Shown: positions 44,520-56,823 of the stretch, piece after piece
How the letters are laid out: each line of letters opens with the position of its first letter
How positions within the stretch are numbered: position 1 is the stretch's first letter
NCBI RefSeq assembly: GCF_000003195.3
Contig: NC_012877.2
Location: 14,191,344-14,255,343 of the forward strand
DNA from: Sorghum bicolor
Taxonomy: Eukaryota > Streptophyta > Magnoliopsida > Poales > Poaceae
Length of the DNA: 64,000 bases
Direction: 5' to 3'
Position numbers and translations under genes: made by a program
The notes under the pieces: model-generated
Told to the model about the DNA's origin: nothing
What the model saw: only the letters and a program-made list of their open reading frames with translations
Database searches by the model: none

Positions 44520-46013
44520 ATTTTTTGAACAAAATTTTGCTGAATTTTACTAAATTAAGAATTCATTAAAAAATGATGAAAATTTATGGGTGTCCTACCT
44601 AAAGTGTTTAGTTTGTTTTACAAATATGAAAATGACTTATACAGTATTTCTTTTATGCTTCTATTTTTTATCTTTTAATATATGTTCAAGTGATCATGTT
44701 TAGGCTTATTCCAAATTTTGTTTGAAATTTTCAAATGGGTAAAATATAATGTTTAGGCTTATTCAAATGCTTCCTTCCTGCCTTGTCTCTCTGCATGCAC
44801 TAACTATTAGACCCCCTTAGCTTGTCATACCCCTAGCATTACTCGCCCGAACAACTAATGTGCGTAGCCAATACTTACCTAGGCCTTCCCCAAACCATAA
44901 ACACCATCAGTAACAAGAGTTACCTTCGCCTTCCCCATACCATAAACACCACCAATAACAAAGGACAACTAGTCACCTTACCACAGAGGACTCTTAATTG
45001 AGTTTCCTCTTGCTCTTTTATCCACTAAAGCAAGAACTAGTCATTTTTGGGTATGGGTTCCCTAATGCAAATGTAGTTGCACATAGTCTAAGCATATACA
45101 CTAAGACACCAGTGGAAACCAACAATCATCACTCCTGCCCATGACTAGCCAAATTGTAATGAAGGGATGTTGCTCAATGTCTAGGCCTAGTCATGATCAT
45201 GTTGTCTTTATCTCACGAAGTTGCCTCAGTACACGATGTTATGTTACACCTCAACTTGTGATGTGTACTGAAGTAAATACACTAAAAGAAAATTAATATA
45301 TGCAAATGCACTAAGCAGAATATAAATAATATAGACGAGCAATGATTTCGCCACCTACTACCTGGAGTGGTCGGGACCTTTTTTTAGACGAACAATGATT
45401 TTCGTGGCGCGCAACATGTTAGTGGGAAGTAAATAATAAACTAGACATGTGACGAAATCATTGGTTTCAAATAACTATATATTAAATTTTATGAAATAAG
45501 TAAATATAATTCCATTTAAATCTTCCCAAATGAAAACCCCAAAAACAAAAACCCAAATTTCAATAAACTATTTTCCAAAAATAAAACAAATTAAAACCCA
45601 AAAAAACAAAACCCAGAGCAGCTCGCACCCACCACGGCGCCATTTCCTCTAAACAAAGGCGCCAAAAAAATTCAGCCGCCAAAAAATTTCCCACTCCTCA
45701 GTCCACCTCCCCATCTATCTCCACCTCTCTCGCCCCATTCTCCATCTCCTCTTCCACTTCAGACGCCCCATTCTCCTCTATCGCCCCACACAAACCTAGC
45801 CGCCGCCTCCGCCGGGGCACCAAGGAACCTGGCGCACGAACTCCGACGCTGACGACGACATTTGCCGCCTTGCCCTGCCTCTCGTCACCACCTCCCCTCT
45901 CTCTGTCTCGACACCACGAAACCCTAGACACCGTGCCTGGATCTCCACCAACGACTTGCAACGCCGACATGATCTGCTCTCCAAGATTCTGCTGATCTCC
46001 AACGACGACGACG
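44520..46013. other. AT-rich interior of the CACTA element; no gene seen
   Basis: Mostly AT-rich text. From 45600 it becomes pyrimidine- and GC-rich, resembling the 5' leader of the gene at 46014. Near 45332-45470 short inverted copies of 'GACGA(G/A)CAATGATTTCG' and 'CGAAATCATTG' occur. The minus-strand ORFs at 45698-46104 look like shadows of the leader. Confidence 0.4.
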
Positions 46014-49000
46014 ATGGTGCAGACAAGGGGACAAGGTAGGAAAGCACCGACAACTGAAGGTAAGCAAAATTTCTCCAAGAACTCTGTACTGGTTCCATTT
46101 TCATGTCTAGATCATCAAAATGTTTGTGCTAGATGCTGGATTGGTTGGGTGGATTGGGACTCTACAATGGTAGACCGAAGCAGTAACCCTAGAATCATAT
46201 ATCTTTAAAGAAATTTAACAGCACATATGTCCCTTTTGTCGTCTTCCATTTCCCTTTTTTCCCAAACAGCCACACTACTGCATCTATATTAATTTCCTAA
46301 AAAAATAATATATGCAAATGCACAAAGCAGAATATATAGAAATGTATCTACAACTTGTCCATGTAGGTTCAGGTTAACAGGCTATTGTCGTTGAAGAAAT
46401 GTATGCATTCAGTAGGCTCCAAGATCATGACATGTAGTAGGATCAGGATGGTTGAAATAAATTTATAATCTGCTCATATCTTATTTCTTACCTCTTAGAT
46501 GTTAATCCTAAATCTTCATACAATCCATAATTATTCTAATAATAATTACAATTTTGTTGTTTCTGTAAGAAAATGGGAAAACTGAATATGAAAGAAGAAG
46601 GGATGAACAAGTGAAGGAGGTTAATAGGAAGCTGGATGAACTTGGGATCAATGCTCTAGCTTTATCTTTAAATAAAATGTCTACAAAACCTGCATCAACC
46701 AAGGGGAAAAATCAGCACAGAACAAATCACATTCTGAAGATTCTGATTCATCAGAGTATCTCCTTGAAGAGGACATTCAAGGAGATAGTACTGATGAAGA
46801 CAATGAATCTGATGAGCTGGAACAACCCCTCGCAATCGAGGTGCTTCTTCTATCTTGTTTGGGTTGGGAAGATATTAGCAATGCATTTTAATTATCTTTA
46901 CTGCATATCTATTCTTTATTCTGTGCTGTTGCTTTTAGATGCACCTCACAAAGTTAATTTTTTTTTTTCAAAAAGGTGTCTCCATCATATAAACGCAAAA
47001 TAATCAGTACAAAGAGGAAGAAGAAAACTGCCAACATGGCTCCAGGAGTTAGGCAACCCAAGAGAGTCAGAACAGCTAAACAAGGAGAGCAGATACCTCC
47101 TAGACCCGCAACAAGATCAGCGAAAAGGCAGCTAACTGAAGTAAATAATGTGCAATCTCATGAATTGCCTGCAGCTGATGAAGAAAGGTCACTAAGCCCT
47201 TTTAGGGACTTCATCTATGATGATGATAAAATGAGAAGTGAAGGCACTAGAGCTGATGCTGAAGAAAACGGACCTGCTGGTGCAGGGGAGGATGACACTC
47301 AATCCTTTGATGGCATGTTTTACTTACTCAGTTCACATTCTAATATTACATCACTTATGTTGTTTTGCTTGCAAAGGTAACCATTGAAATGCTAAATCTA
47401 TTCGGTAGCTTCTGCACGACGAGCTACATAGCTGGAGAAGATGACAAGAGAGCAATGTTGGAGAAGATGACAAGAGCTATGGGACATAGATTGCCCATAG
47501 CTGTTGCTGAAGGTAAAAAAAGGCCACATGATCCTGTTCAAGCCGCTAAGTTCGCATCAGAGGCCGGTGTCATCATTCGGGATAAGATTCCTGTCCTAAC
47601 TCATTGGAAAGAGTACAAGAAGGACGAACAACATTACAAAAGCTTTGTTGGAAAGCTAGTTGTAAGTGCATTACTTTCAAATACAGTTATGCTGTTATCC
47701 AGTACATAATGCATTTAATACTTAACCTATATTGATAATTATGTGTAGGCTATTCTGTTAATCCTATCACTATGAAAATTAAACAATGTGCTACTGAATG
47801 TTATACTATGCTCCAGTAATTATCTCAGATTTTATTGTGCTAGTTAACTATTTATTCATATTTAACCCCTTGGCTCAAAACTAATTAGGAAAGGGCAATA
47901 AGGAATTTATTTAGGAATGGCCACCATAGTTTCTGCTCATCAATTGGTATGTCTTAAATGATGGTAACATTGGTTTGGCTCAATCATGTGTTTCCCACAT
48001 ATGTCAAATTTAAAATTGGTCAAATATTACATTCTGGACAGGTTCTAGGAATGCCCTTGTTACAGCATGATACAAAGGTTTGCAGAGGAACTTGTTATGG
48101 ACAAATATAAAGTTAACTTACTCATTTAATTGCTTATCAAATTTTATGACAATTGGTTAAGTGGTTTACAAACTACAATTGATTGAAGTTCAGGTTCAGA
48201 GAAAACTGCTCTCTGGATTTTCTGGAACAGATTTGATGTATTGAATTGTTTGAGCTATTTAAGTTTGGAATCAAGTTCTTATCTTTACAAGTGAAATACA
48301 GACAACTCTCTAAGCTTTCCAGAATGTCCTTAAGCATGTTTACTGAAGTTATAGAACTATTGCTATGAATATTTTACTGATTTCCTGTTACTCTACAAAT
48401 TGCTAGTATGTATATGTGGTGCTTAGAATGATGTTTCAATTGTATATCTGCTATACCTGATTGTACTAACTAGTTATGGATTTGACATATGACTAGGGGC
48501 GCTTGGCCATTAAAACTGAAGACAAGCCAACAGAGGAGGCTTGCACCGATATGTTGCGCTCAGGTGTGCGACAAGTGCGTTACCGGCTGAAGCAGAAATA
48601 CTTCATTGATGTACCTACAAATGAGATTAGAACAACTTCTCCTATTGGTTGCATGACTGATGAACAGTGGAAGCAACTAGTTGCTAAGTGGTCTAATCCA
48701 AAGAACATGGTATGAGTTTGTTCTGTTCTAAGAATCTTCTCATTTTAAACCTATGATCTAATCTTACATGTTCAATCTCTTGTAGGAATCAAGTGAAAAG
48801 AACAGGCAGAATCGCCGTAAAGTCAAGTATCATCAGGCTACGGGTTCTCGCAGCTATGTGGCACACTTACATGCATATGTAAGTAAAATTATCTTGTTCA
48901 TATCTGCTCTAAACAACTTATTTTGCGTTAGAGCTGAGAAAACTGTGTTGCACTTTATTTTGTAATGAACAGAAGCAGAAGAGAAACAATGCAGAACCCA

Positions 49001-49891
49001 CCACTGAAGAATGTGAAGAACTTGATGTGGTGGAAGCCTTCAAGACTTTCCATACCAGCTCTAAAAAAGGTCTGGGTGAACTAGCAAGAGAAGCAGTTGT
49101 AAGACCCAACTTCTATTTTCTTATGCCATTTAGTATATTAATTCTATTCTTTCTTTTGCTCATAAGTTATCATAATCCAATATAGTTGTGTATACAGATT
49201 CAATTTCCTTGTGCAAATAAGTTCCATATTTAGACCATGGCTTGTTCAATTTTGTTAAGATGCATATGTGCTTTCCACCTTATGTTATATCTCTACAGAC
49301 ATCATATGTAACTCTGTCTAGATTGTCTTGTTGTAATATTTTAGTGTTAGATATGTGTAGCAGCTAGGTTATCAAATTTGTACAGCCATCCTTTTTGGCA
49401 TTACTTTGTGTCACTGCTTATATATTGTGTGATATTTCTAACTGAAATTAATGCAATAACTATTAACTAATGATGGCTCATTGGTGCTTCAGTCAAACAT
49501 GGAAGCTTTGAGGGCACAACCTATACGTGAAGGTGAGACAGTAGTATCAAGTATGCAGGTTGTGTCCCAGGTGCTCAGCAAGAACAGCTCAAACAATTTT
49601 CTGAAGAGTGTTGGCATCAACCCAGCTGCATCCTCCAAATTAGCAACACCAAATGAAAGTGAGCTTCGGGAACAACTAGTAGCTGAAGCTCAAGCTGCTG
49701 CTCAGGCTGCTGTACAAGGTGAACTTGAGGAGCTCAGGAAGAGAAGTGAAGCAGCCGAGGAAAAGCTGGTGTCGACACAAAGGGAGATGCAGGAGATGAG
49801 GAAGCTGATAGAGCAAAACAACATGGCAATGGAGGAGAACAATACATTGCTCAAGCGTATCTTGTCCATCAACATGAGTTCTTCGACATGA
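46014..49891 (+). pseudogene. CACTA accessory transposase gene (TnpA/Transposase_24-like), eight exons
   Basis: Proposed exons: 46014-46059, 46570 to about 46842, about 46976-47315, 47377-47661, 48496-48709, 48786-48878, 48973-49098 and 49493-49891. Donors are mostly GTAAG-like and acceptors AG; the donor of exon 3 is unclear. Exon 2 contains one frame change between a basic part and an acidic part (DSDSSEYLLEED). Exon 3 is basic (KRKKKT, RQPKRVRT), a likely nuclear signal. Exons 4-7 carry HWKEYKKDEQHY, YRLKQKYF, MTDEQWKQLVAKW, SEKNRQNRRKVKYHQATGS, the pattern of plant En/Spm Transposase_24 proteins. Exon 8 is a long coiled coil ending at a TGA (49889-49891). TnpA-like proteins bind subterminal repeats. 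The exon 2 break suggests it is inactive unless spliced differently. Confidence 0.75.
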
Positions 49892-50149
49892 GCGCTGCAT
49901 CTAGCTGTTCTGTGCTTTTGTGTCTACATAATATGTTGCTGGTGATTGGCACTTTTTATTATTTGTTGTCATGTTAGTGTGAACATAGATGAACCTAGCG
50001 GTTGGTATGTGATGTGAGCTACTTATGTAATGTGAGCTACTTATATGTGAACGCAGATGGCATAACATGTTACTGGAATACTGGTTATGCTGGTTTATAG
50101 AAGCTTTTGATCATTTTAATATTTGTTGCAAATTTATATGTGCACCTGT

Positions 50150-50713
50150 GATGAATTGATTCTCAAATCTGTGACCAATTTGAAATTGGATCTCTGACGA
50201 TTTCATATTTAATTCAGTGATGATTTCATATTAGTTCAGTGACGATTGCATATTTGATTCAGTGACGCAAATTTTAAACCACAACAAGACACGTGGACCA
50301 ATCACAGATTGCCACGTGTCCCAATAAAAAGACGACACGTGGTCCTGAAAAAAGGCACCTAGACCGTCCACATCATTGGCCATGTCAGCTCTCATGCCAC
50401 GTCAACTGCCAGCATGGCAAACGGCATCAGGCACCCTGACGGACGACAGATAATGACGAAAACTGGGCTCTTTCGCTGACAAAACACGATCGTCATAGAA
50501 CGAATGCTATTCTTTGACGATTATCATTCCGTCATAGAACAAAAGCACATCTGTGACGAAAATCTTCATTTCGTCATGGTAGTACAAATGTGACGCTAAT
50601 TCCATGACAAAGCCATTTTCGTCACCAATTCGTCACAGATGAAAGCATGTGACGATTCTGGGGTGTTCGGTGACGAAAGTAAACCGTCATTGCTGCACAC
50701 ATCCCTAGTAGTG
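50150..50713 (+). repeat. CACTA 3' subterminal repeats and terminal inverted repeat
   Basis: A cluster of TGACGA/TCGTCA-type motifs in both orientations (for example GTGACGAAA, ACGATTTCATATT, CGTCATAGAAC, TCGTCACAGATG), with CACGTGG(T/A)C repeats. It ends with CATCCCTAGTAGTG at 50700-50713. Such motifs are the binding sites of TnpA-like proteins in CACTA elements. ATG (50714-50716) would be the 3-bp target copy. Confidence 0.85.
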
Positions 50714-50716
50714 ATG

Positions 50717-52615
50717 GTGGCATGGAAACGAGTCCACATGATCACAAAGCGATGAAGCATGAAGTGGAGATCATGGTGATAGACGAGGAGTAAAGTGATC
50801 AAGGCAAAGGTATAAACATAGGATTTTACTTTTGCCAGTCTAAGTTGAGTAGAGAAGTGATTGACCGGGTTTAGGATAGATACCCGACTATCCAGAGGAG
50901 AAATCATGGTCATCTCTCAAATCAAGTGCTACTAGGTCCATATCTTGAGCATATGTATTAGGATCTAGTAAAGTGCTAACCTAACTCCTTTGGTGAAAAT
51001 GTTTGTGAAAAGCTAACACACATGCACTTTGGTCATGGACACTTGGTGGTGTTAGCACATTTGCAAAGGAGGTGGAGTTCCTAGGGTAGAGAGGGGTTTG
51101 AGTTAGCACATTCGGTGCTTTTAAGAAAATTAAATGTATATTTTCTATTGCGTCGGTGGGAAATTTAGAAAAGTCGCGGGAGTCACCGGACATAGTGCGC
51201 AGAGGCACCGGACGCTAACGTCTAGGGTTCCATGTGCTGTCAGTGCTTGGCCCTGTTAGGGTTGAGCACCGGACGCACTGCACCGGACATAGGGTGTTCC
51301 CTGTTCATGCGTCCGATGTGGCCTGTCTTTAGCAGGAGGTTTCTAACTGAGAGCACCGGACACTCAGGGTGCGTCTGGTGGTGTGAGTCCAGTGTGCAGG
51401 CAGTTTGCAACCCTCTCTGCGCATGAATCCGGTGAGCACCGGACGCGTCTAGTGCCCCGAGTCCGGTGAGGTCGTGAGTTTGACAAACTCTCGGTGTATG
51501 AGACCGGTGAGTACCGGACGCGTCCGATACTCACTTGGTCGCGTCCGGTGGTCCACAGGTGACCGTTAGAGTTCAACGCGCGAGATTCAAAGTTTGACAT
51601 GTGGCTAACATCTGTGCATCGGATGCAGGGGGTCGAGCGTCCGGTAGCTCCCTGTTGAGCGTCCGGTGCCCTCGATTTCAGCCTAGTGAAAGTGGCCAAC
51701 GGCTCTTTTGTTGAGGGGGCTTATAAATAGAAGGTGGCAGGCTTTGGGAGGTTTTCTCTTGAACATTTGATTACTTGAGGCATACTTTGAGCAAGAGAAC
51801 ACTCCTTTCACTCATCTCCTTGCTTGATTGCTAATCCTAGTGAGATTGAATGAGATTCAAGTGCATTGCTTTGAGAGTTGCATCTAGTGGCACTTGATCT
51901 TTGAGTTTGCTACGGATTTCTTGTTACTCTTGGGTATTTCCCGACGCCCCAGACGGATTGGAGCAGCGGTGGTGTTGAGCTCATCATTGGAGATTGTTTC
52001 GAGCCTCACTAAGTGATTTAATTTGTGAGGGGTTCTTGAGCCTTCCCCATGGGAGATCGCAATAGGATACTCTAGTGGATTGCTTGTGTCTTAGAGGATC
52101 CCCATCTTGTGAGTGGATGTGCGGCACCCACTGAGGGTTTGGCTTTGGATTGCCAATTAGCTCGTGATCCATCAAGTGGGTGTATCACCACAACGAGGAC
52201 TAGCTAGCTTGCCGGGAAGCAAGTGAACCTCAGTAAAAAGTCTTGTGTCATCTCTTGTCGAGGATTCTCTTGTAATTGTGATTAATTGATTGGTTATATA
52301 TCTACTCTACAATATTGGTATAACAATCACTCCCCTCTCCTTTACTTATATGCATACCTTGCTAGTTGTGTAGCTTGTTTAGCTTAGCTATCTTGTTTAG
52401 GAGTGTAGCTAGCCTCTAGTTGTGCTTTCTTGTAGTAACTTAGTATTTAGCCTTCTTGCTAGACTTGTGTAGGTGGCTTGCATAGCTTAGTTGTGCTAGT
52501 GCTAGAATAGCTTCGCCATTTGTTTTACTAATCAACTTGTCTAGTTGAAGTTTGTAGAAAATTTAAATAGGTCATTCACCCCCCCTCTAGCCATTTGGAC
52601 CTTTTAGGGTTGCAA
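50717..52615 (+). mobile_element. LTR-like segment of a Copia-type element (boundaries uncertain)
   Basis: The sequence ends with TTCACCCCCCCTCTAGCC, text typical of the end of grass Copia SIRE/Maximus-type LTRs. It has TATA-like 'TTATAAATAG' near 51720, followed by an AGAACACTCC-like leader. No PBS or gag follows, so this would be a solo or truncated LTR. The start is not resolved. Confidence 0.55.
51180..51680. repeat. Dispersed ACCGGAC / GTCCGGT motif cluster
   Basis: Within 500 bases the heptamer ACCGGAC (or its complement GTCCGGT, or a one-base variant) appears about a dozen times, in both orientations and at irregular spacing. Neighbouring ORFs here are by-products of this simple text. 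Confidence 0.75.
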
Positions 52616-52647
52616 GATGTCATCGCCTGGGAGACTGAAGTATTAGC

Positions 52648-54240
52648 CTAGCAAGTGTCTTCCCTAAAGCATTCTAGCAGTGGTTCCTCCATGGGTTGAA
52701 ATATATCAGCTACACCTGGCCCAACAGAGGGCCCACCAAACTCCTGGCCTACCTCAGCAAAAGGGGCTAAGGACACCACTTGCGGCCCAATAGCATCATG
52801 AGATGGCCCACCATCATTAGCCACCATCTGGGAAGGGATTAGCTCCAGCGTCGGTCCATGCGGGGAAGCCACAAGTGGATTGTAGAGGCATGGGGAAGCC
52901 AGAGGAGCATCATCAAGAGGCATCACTATTGTTAGGACCTCCTTGGGTGTGGTGCGCCTGGGCGAACATAACACCTCGAATGTGGCACACGTGGGTGAGT
53001 CGGCCCCATCGGAAGACAAAGTTTCCGCTGAGGCATCAATGCCTGAAGCGGGAGTCAATGTGTCGGGGGCATCAATGCTAGGGGTAGGTGTCGAAGTGTC
53101 GCGAGGAGGAAAAATTTGCTCCTCCGATGACTGGCACTCCTCAGAGGACCAGCCCACGTGGAAAACCAAATGTCGATGTCAACATGTCGTAGGGCGCCGC
53201 CATAGCCAGGCTGTCTTGAGGAGCAGAGCATTGTCGCCGCCTTCTTCGGCCTTGTTTAGATCCAAAAAAAATTTGATTTTGACACTATAGCATTTTTGTT
53301 TTTATTTGATAAACATTGTCTAATCATGGAGTTACTAGGCTTAAAAGATTTCATCTCGTGATTTATAGGCAAACTGTACAATTAGTTTTTATTTCTATCT
53401 ATATTTAATGCTCCATGCATGTGCCGTAAGATTCGATGTGATGGGAAATTTTGAAATTTTTTTGGTTTTTGGAGTGAACTAGGACCACTTCCATCATCGG
53501 CCAGTGGCAGAGGTGGGATCTCCCGCCGTCGACGGCTGGTTGAAAGGGGTCACCGAGATGTGAATGGGACACGACAACAGACGCTTCGCTGGGCCAGAGT
53601 TATCCCCGGTCAATAGAGGTTCAATGATATCCAAATCCATTGTCACAGGAATCAACTTTGGTCAGAACACCAAGCCGCCACCCTGAACACGTCACGCTGA
53701 ACTACGTTGTCAGAATGAACGCCACCGATCTAGCAAAACTCATTCACAAGTTGTTAAGACGTAGAGAGCTCCCAAGCATGAGTCGGGATCCCGCGTAGCT
53801 CAATGTCTACCAGCGAGGGTAGACTGGAGGCAAACGAATGGAAGAACCACGACCACGTCCCACTCATGACGTGAAGGCATAGGCCTGGGCTGATGATTGG
53901 CCGTCCACCATTGTAGACCCTTGTTGTAGTGTCCTCATCCAGTAAAACCAGGAGGAAGCTGGTCAGCCTAGAGCAGAAAAGGGCGAGCGTCTCTACATTG
54001 GCCTCAAAACAAGAAGCAATCAAGTTCTTGATGGAAGTTTCGATGTCATCGAGCGGCGCTCCCCAAGAACAGAGACGATCAAAGCATGTCCGAGCACCTC
54101 TTCCCTCTGGCTGATGGTGGTCGACCAATCAATGATCCGCTTAGGCCTCCAAGCGGGGTCGTCCATATCATCACAGCTTGAGACGAAACGGACGTCGCTT
54201 GTTTCATCACCATCATTGCGCTCAGAAGGGGGCAAGCCAC
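52648..54240 (-). pseudogene. DUF4283-like (CCHC-type family) gene remnant
   Basis: On the minus strand from 54235: MDDPAWRPKRIID, ISQREEVLGHAL, FEANVETLALFC, LLDEDTTTRVYNGGRPI, WFFHSFASSLPSLVDIELRG, IPTHAWELST, and then DVFRVAAWCSD and a block like CPIHISV downstream to 53490. This order matches grass DUF4283-type proteins related to LINE ORF1. Frameshifts separate the parts, and a MITE is inserted at 53248-53486. The C-terminal tail (53169-52648) is Ser/Thr/Pro-rich and acidic. Not functional. Confidence 0.6.
53248..53486. mobile_element. MITE with GGCCTTGTTTAG end
   Basis: It starts GGCCTTGTTTAGATCC and ends GAGTGAACTAGGACC, near-inverted ends. The interior has 'CATGGAG..', 'TACAATTAGTTTTTATTTCTATCTATATTTAATGCTCCATGCATG'-type text of a very common grass MITE family. 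Relatives lie at about 60205 and 61852. It splits the DUF4283-like remnant. Confidence 0.75.
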
Positions 54241-55370
54241 TATCTGCCCCTGACGTCTGACGCCTGTGACTCCTTCGCCGCCTACGACATCCCTAGTCTG
54301 CCACCTCGACACTGGACTACATTGTGCAAGACGACGGTGGAGTGGGCAGAGCCACGAGACGGAGGGGGGCTCAAGCAAAGGCGAAGCAGCGGCCTGTCGC
54401 CAGAGCAGATGTCGAGGAGGAAGCAAACTTCGGCGAACAGGGCAGGCGTGAGCCGGTGTCCTGGGGCCCGGCAATGGAAACAGTGGGGGGCGACCGGCAA
54501 TCAGCCGCGCGATGGTGCAGAGAGAAACAGTTGAAGTGGTGACCTCTAAGGTTGTTCGGGACCGACAGGCGAGGCCGGCTCGCCATGTGCCGGGCTTCTT
54601 TGCGGCAGGGGCATCGGGGACACAGGGCGAGAGGGAGGGAAGAGAGGGAGGCAGGCCGTTCATCTTATTCAAAGTGTTTGCATAAATATTATTTATTTTG
54701 TTATACTGTTTTATCAATAAAAATACATTAGCAATCATTTATTTATTTTACTACTTGCATAAAGAATGAATAAAACTAACGGTCAAATACGAAATCTGAA
54801 AGTTAAAAACGACATTTTTAACGGGACGAAGCGAGTAAAAGAAGAGAAATAAGTAAGGAAAATAGAAAAAAGGCCCAAGTAATCCAAACTGACGCACATA
54901 GTCCCATGCACCTAGTGGCCACACGAGCCGAACCATGTTTTGTGGCCTCAAATTGATGAACATCACAACACCGACTCACCGAGGACATACATACTGCACA
55001 GCACAGTGTTGGCTGTTCGGTCGACCGGCCGGGCGGGCATGTGGTGCGCGCCGGCGGTACTGTACGCAGTACGCTCGCTGGTGATGCATGGTACCATCTC
55101 TCAGAGTCTGATCGATCGAGTCTCTCTGTTCAACGATGATGCTGGTGGACTCACCAATCTTTCCATGGTCCACCGTCCTTCCAACGGGGAGGTGCGTCAA
55201 GCTGCAATAATTTAATTTGCATCCGTGCCACAGAGCCCATCACGCATCTAGCAACGGCAACCGCACACCTCCGTTCCAAATGCATGCGCGGAATGGAACG
55301 TGTCCACCCAACATAACCATGCACGGTTGCAACGTGGGGCGCAGCAATATGTAGGTTGTAAGTATGTATA
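54240..55370. other. No recognised gene
   Basis: 54240-54660 is GC-rich with several overlapping ORFs, none family-like. It may be the 5' part of the minus-strand DUF4283-like gene or its leader. 54660-55370 is mixed intergenic sequence without a coherent reading frame. Confidence 0.4.
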
Positions 55371-55647
55371 GGCTAGTTTGGATTCTTGCTCTAAACTTTT
55401 AACCTCTGAAGTAGAGAGTAATTCTCGTCTTCTAATTTGGACTAGCGAAAAATCAAGAATATAAGATGACTATATTTAGATAACCATTTAGAGAAGTTGT
55501 TGATGAATAATTTTTCACGAAAATCTAAAATTAGCTCTAAACTTTAGCCCACCTCACATTATTAAAGCTTTAGACCTCAAACATGAGCTGAAATGCTCTA
55601 AAGTTTTTAGAGCTCTAAATTTTAGAGCAGGGGATCCAAACAAGCTC
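55371..55647. mobile_element. MITE with GGCTAGTTTGGAT end and ATA target duplication
   Basis: The left end GGCTAGTTTGGATTC and the right end GATCCAAACAAGCTC are near-perfect inverted repeats. ATA flanks both ends (55368-55370 and 55648-55650). The interior is AT-rich and non-coding. Confidence 0.8.
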
Positions 55648-56084
55648 ATAGTGCTGTAATTGTTACTCTCTCTCTCTCTCTTAGGTTGTCTTATTTTTGT
55701 TAACTTTTGGTGTATGGTCAATATACAACACTACACTACTACTACGCAATTCATTTTACAAGACATTGTATTTTTATTAATGGAGGCGGTTATAAAATTC
55801 AACCGCCTCGGTAAATACCTATGGTTAATGCGGACGGGTACTTTTTATTTACCAAGGTGGGTACTTTTGACCACCTCCTAAAATCGATTTATAAAGGTGG
55901 GCATATTAAGACAACCGTGGGCGTATTAAGACAACCGCCTCCAAAAATAATCTATTTTTGGAGGCGGTCATCTTAAAGCAACTGCCTCCATAAATTGATT
56001 TTAGGAGGCGGGCACACTACAAAGCCCGCCTCCACAAATAGTGGCCCAGTTCCCAGCCCAAACAAAAGCCCACATCTATTCTCC

Positions 56085-56760
56085 CTAGGCTCATATATAA
56101 GCGGACTTAGGGTTATGCTCTTCCAGAGCCGCTCAAACCCGCGTCGATCTCTCCCGGTGCCTCCCTCCCCACCAAGCACCCTCTCCCTCGGTCCTCTCCC
56201 ATATCTCTCTCAGATCTTCCGACACTCTCTCTCCCTCCCTCTCAGTACTCCTCTCCCTCCCTCTCTCTCTCTCTCTCTCTATCTCTCTCTTGAGCAAGGA
56301 GGCTACGCTAGCACCAGCACGGTGGCCGCGCTCCATTCACGGGCGAGGTTGGCTCAGGATCTCCTTCTTCACCGACGCTAGATCCGGTGGCTATAGGACC
56401 CGATGGAGGTGTGGAGCACGGGATCCAGCAACTGCAGGACCCGAGACGTCACGGTTGAGTCGCGCGGTTGCAGTGGAGGCTGCAACGGGCGAGAGGCGGA
56501 GGAGAGCACCTCCAGCACCACTGGATCCAATGAGAAGCTCGATTCAAGCAGCCATGCCTAGATCCAGGTGGCTCCAGGCTCCCTTCGAGCGGATCTAGCT
56601 GGTGGCGTGTGGATATGAACTCGGTAGCGGTGGATGCAGCGAGCGGCACCTACGGATGTAGGGTCCCGGCAAGCTGCAGTGGCGCACACGTGATGGGCTT
56701 TGGCAGGCTCATCGATGGGCTGGTGGGCTCGTCGATGGGCTCACTAGCCTTTTTTTGTTT
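56085..56760 (+). other. Gene-like leader region inside the second CACTA-like element
   Basis: A TATA-like CATATATAAG at about 56092-56101 precedes a C/T-rich leader (a CTCTCT tract at 56160-56290) and GC-rich text with no convincing family. 'TCGATGGGCT' is repeated at about 56711 and 56732. This could be a captured host promoter fragment or the element's own promoter. Confidence 0.4.
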
Positions 56761-56823
56761 TTTAATTTATTAACCGAGCTGGGCATTTTTCCACCGCCTC
56801 CGTGGTTTTTGATTAACCAAGGC

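Larger units (their letters stand above)
42173..50713 (+). mobile_element. CACTA (En/Spm-type) element, 5' end missing
   Basis: Left: TNP2 C-terminal coding sequence, cut by Tat-B. Middle: an antisense gene fragment and a multi-exon Transposase_24-like gene. Right: a subterminal region full of TGACGA/TCGTCA motifs and the end CATCCCTAGTAGTG (50700-50713), the reverse complement of a CACTA terminus (CACTACTAGGGATG). The left terminal repeat is absent, so the 3-bp target duplication cannot be tested. Confidence 0.9.

Noticed and set aside
45698..46104. Minus-strand ORFs before the Transposase_24-like gene
   Set aside because: They overlap the presumed leader and first exon of the plus-strand gene and show only low-complexity text.
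51180..51680. Possible CRISPR-like regular repeat array (ACCGGAC cluster)
   Set aside because: Spacing is irregular, motifs are short and in both orientations, and the context is a plant LTR.
54079..54738. 219-codon minus-strand ORF
   Set aside because: Arg/Pro/Ser-rich with several competing frames; only the part below 54240 has coherent DUF4283-like text in another frame.
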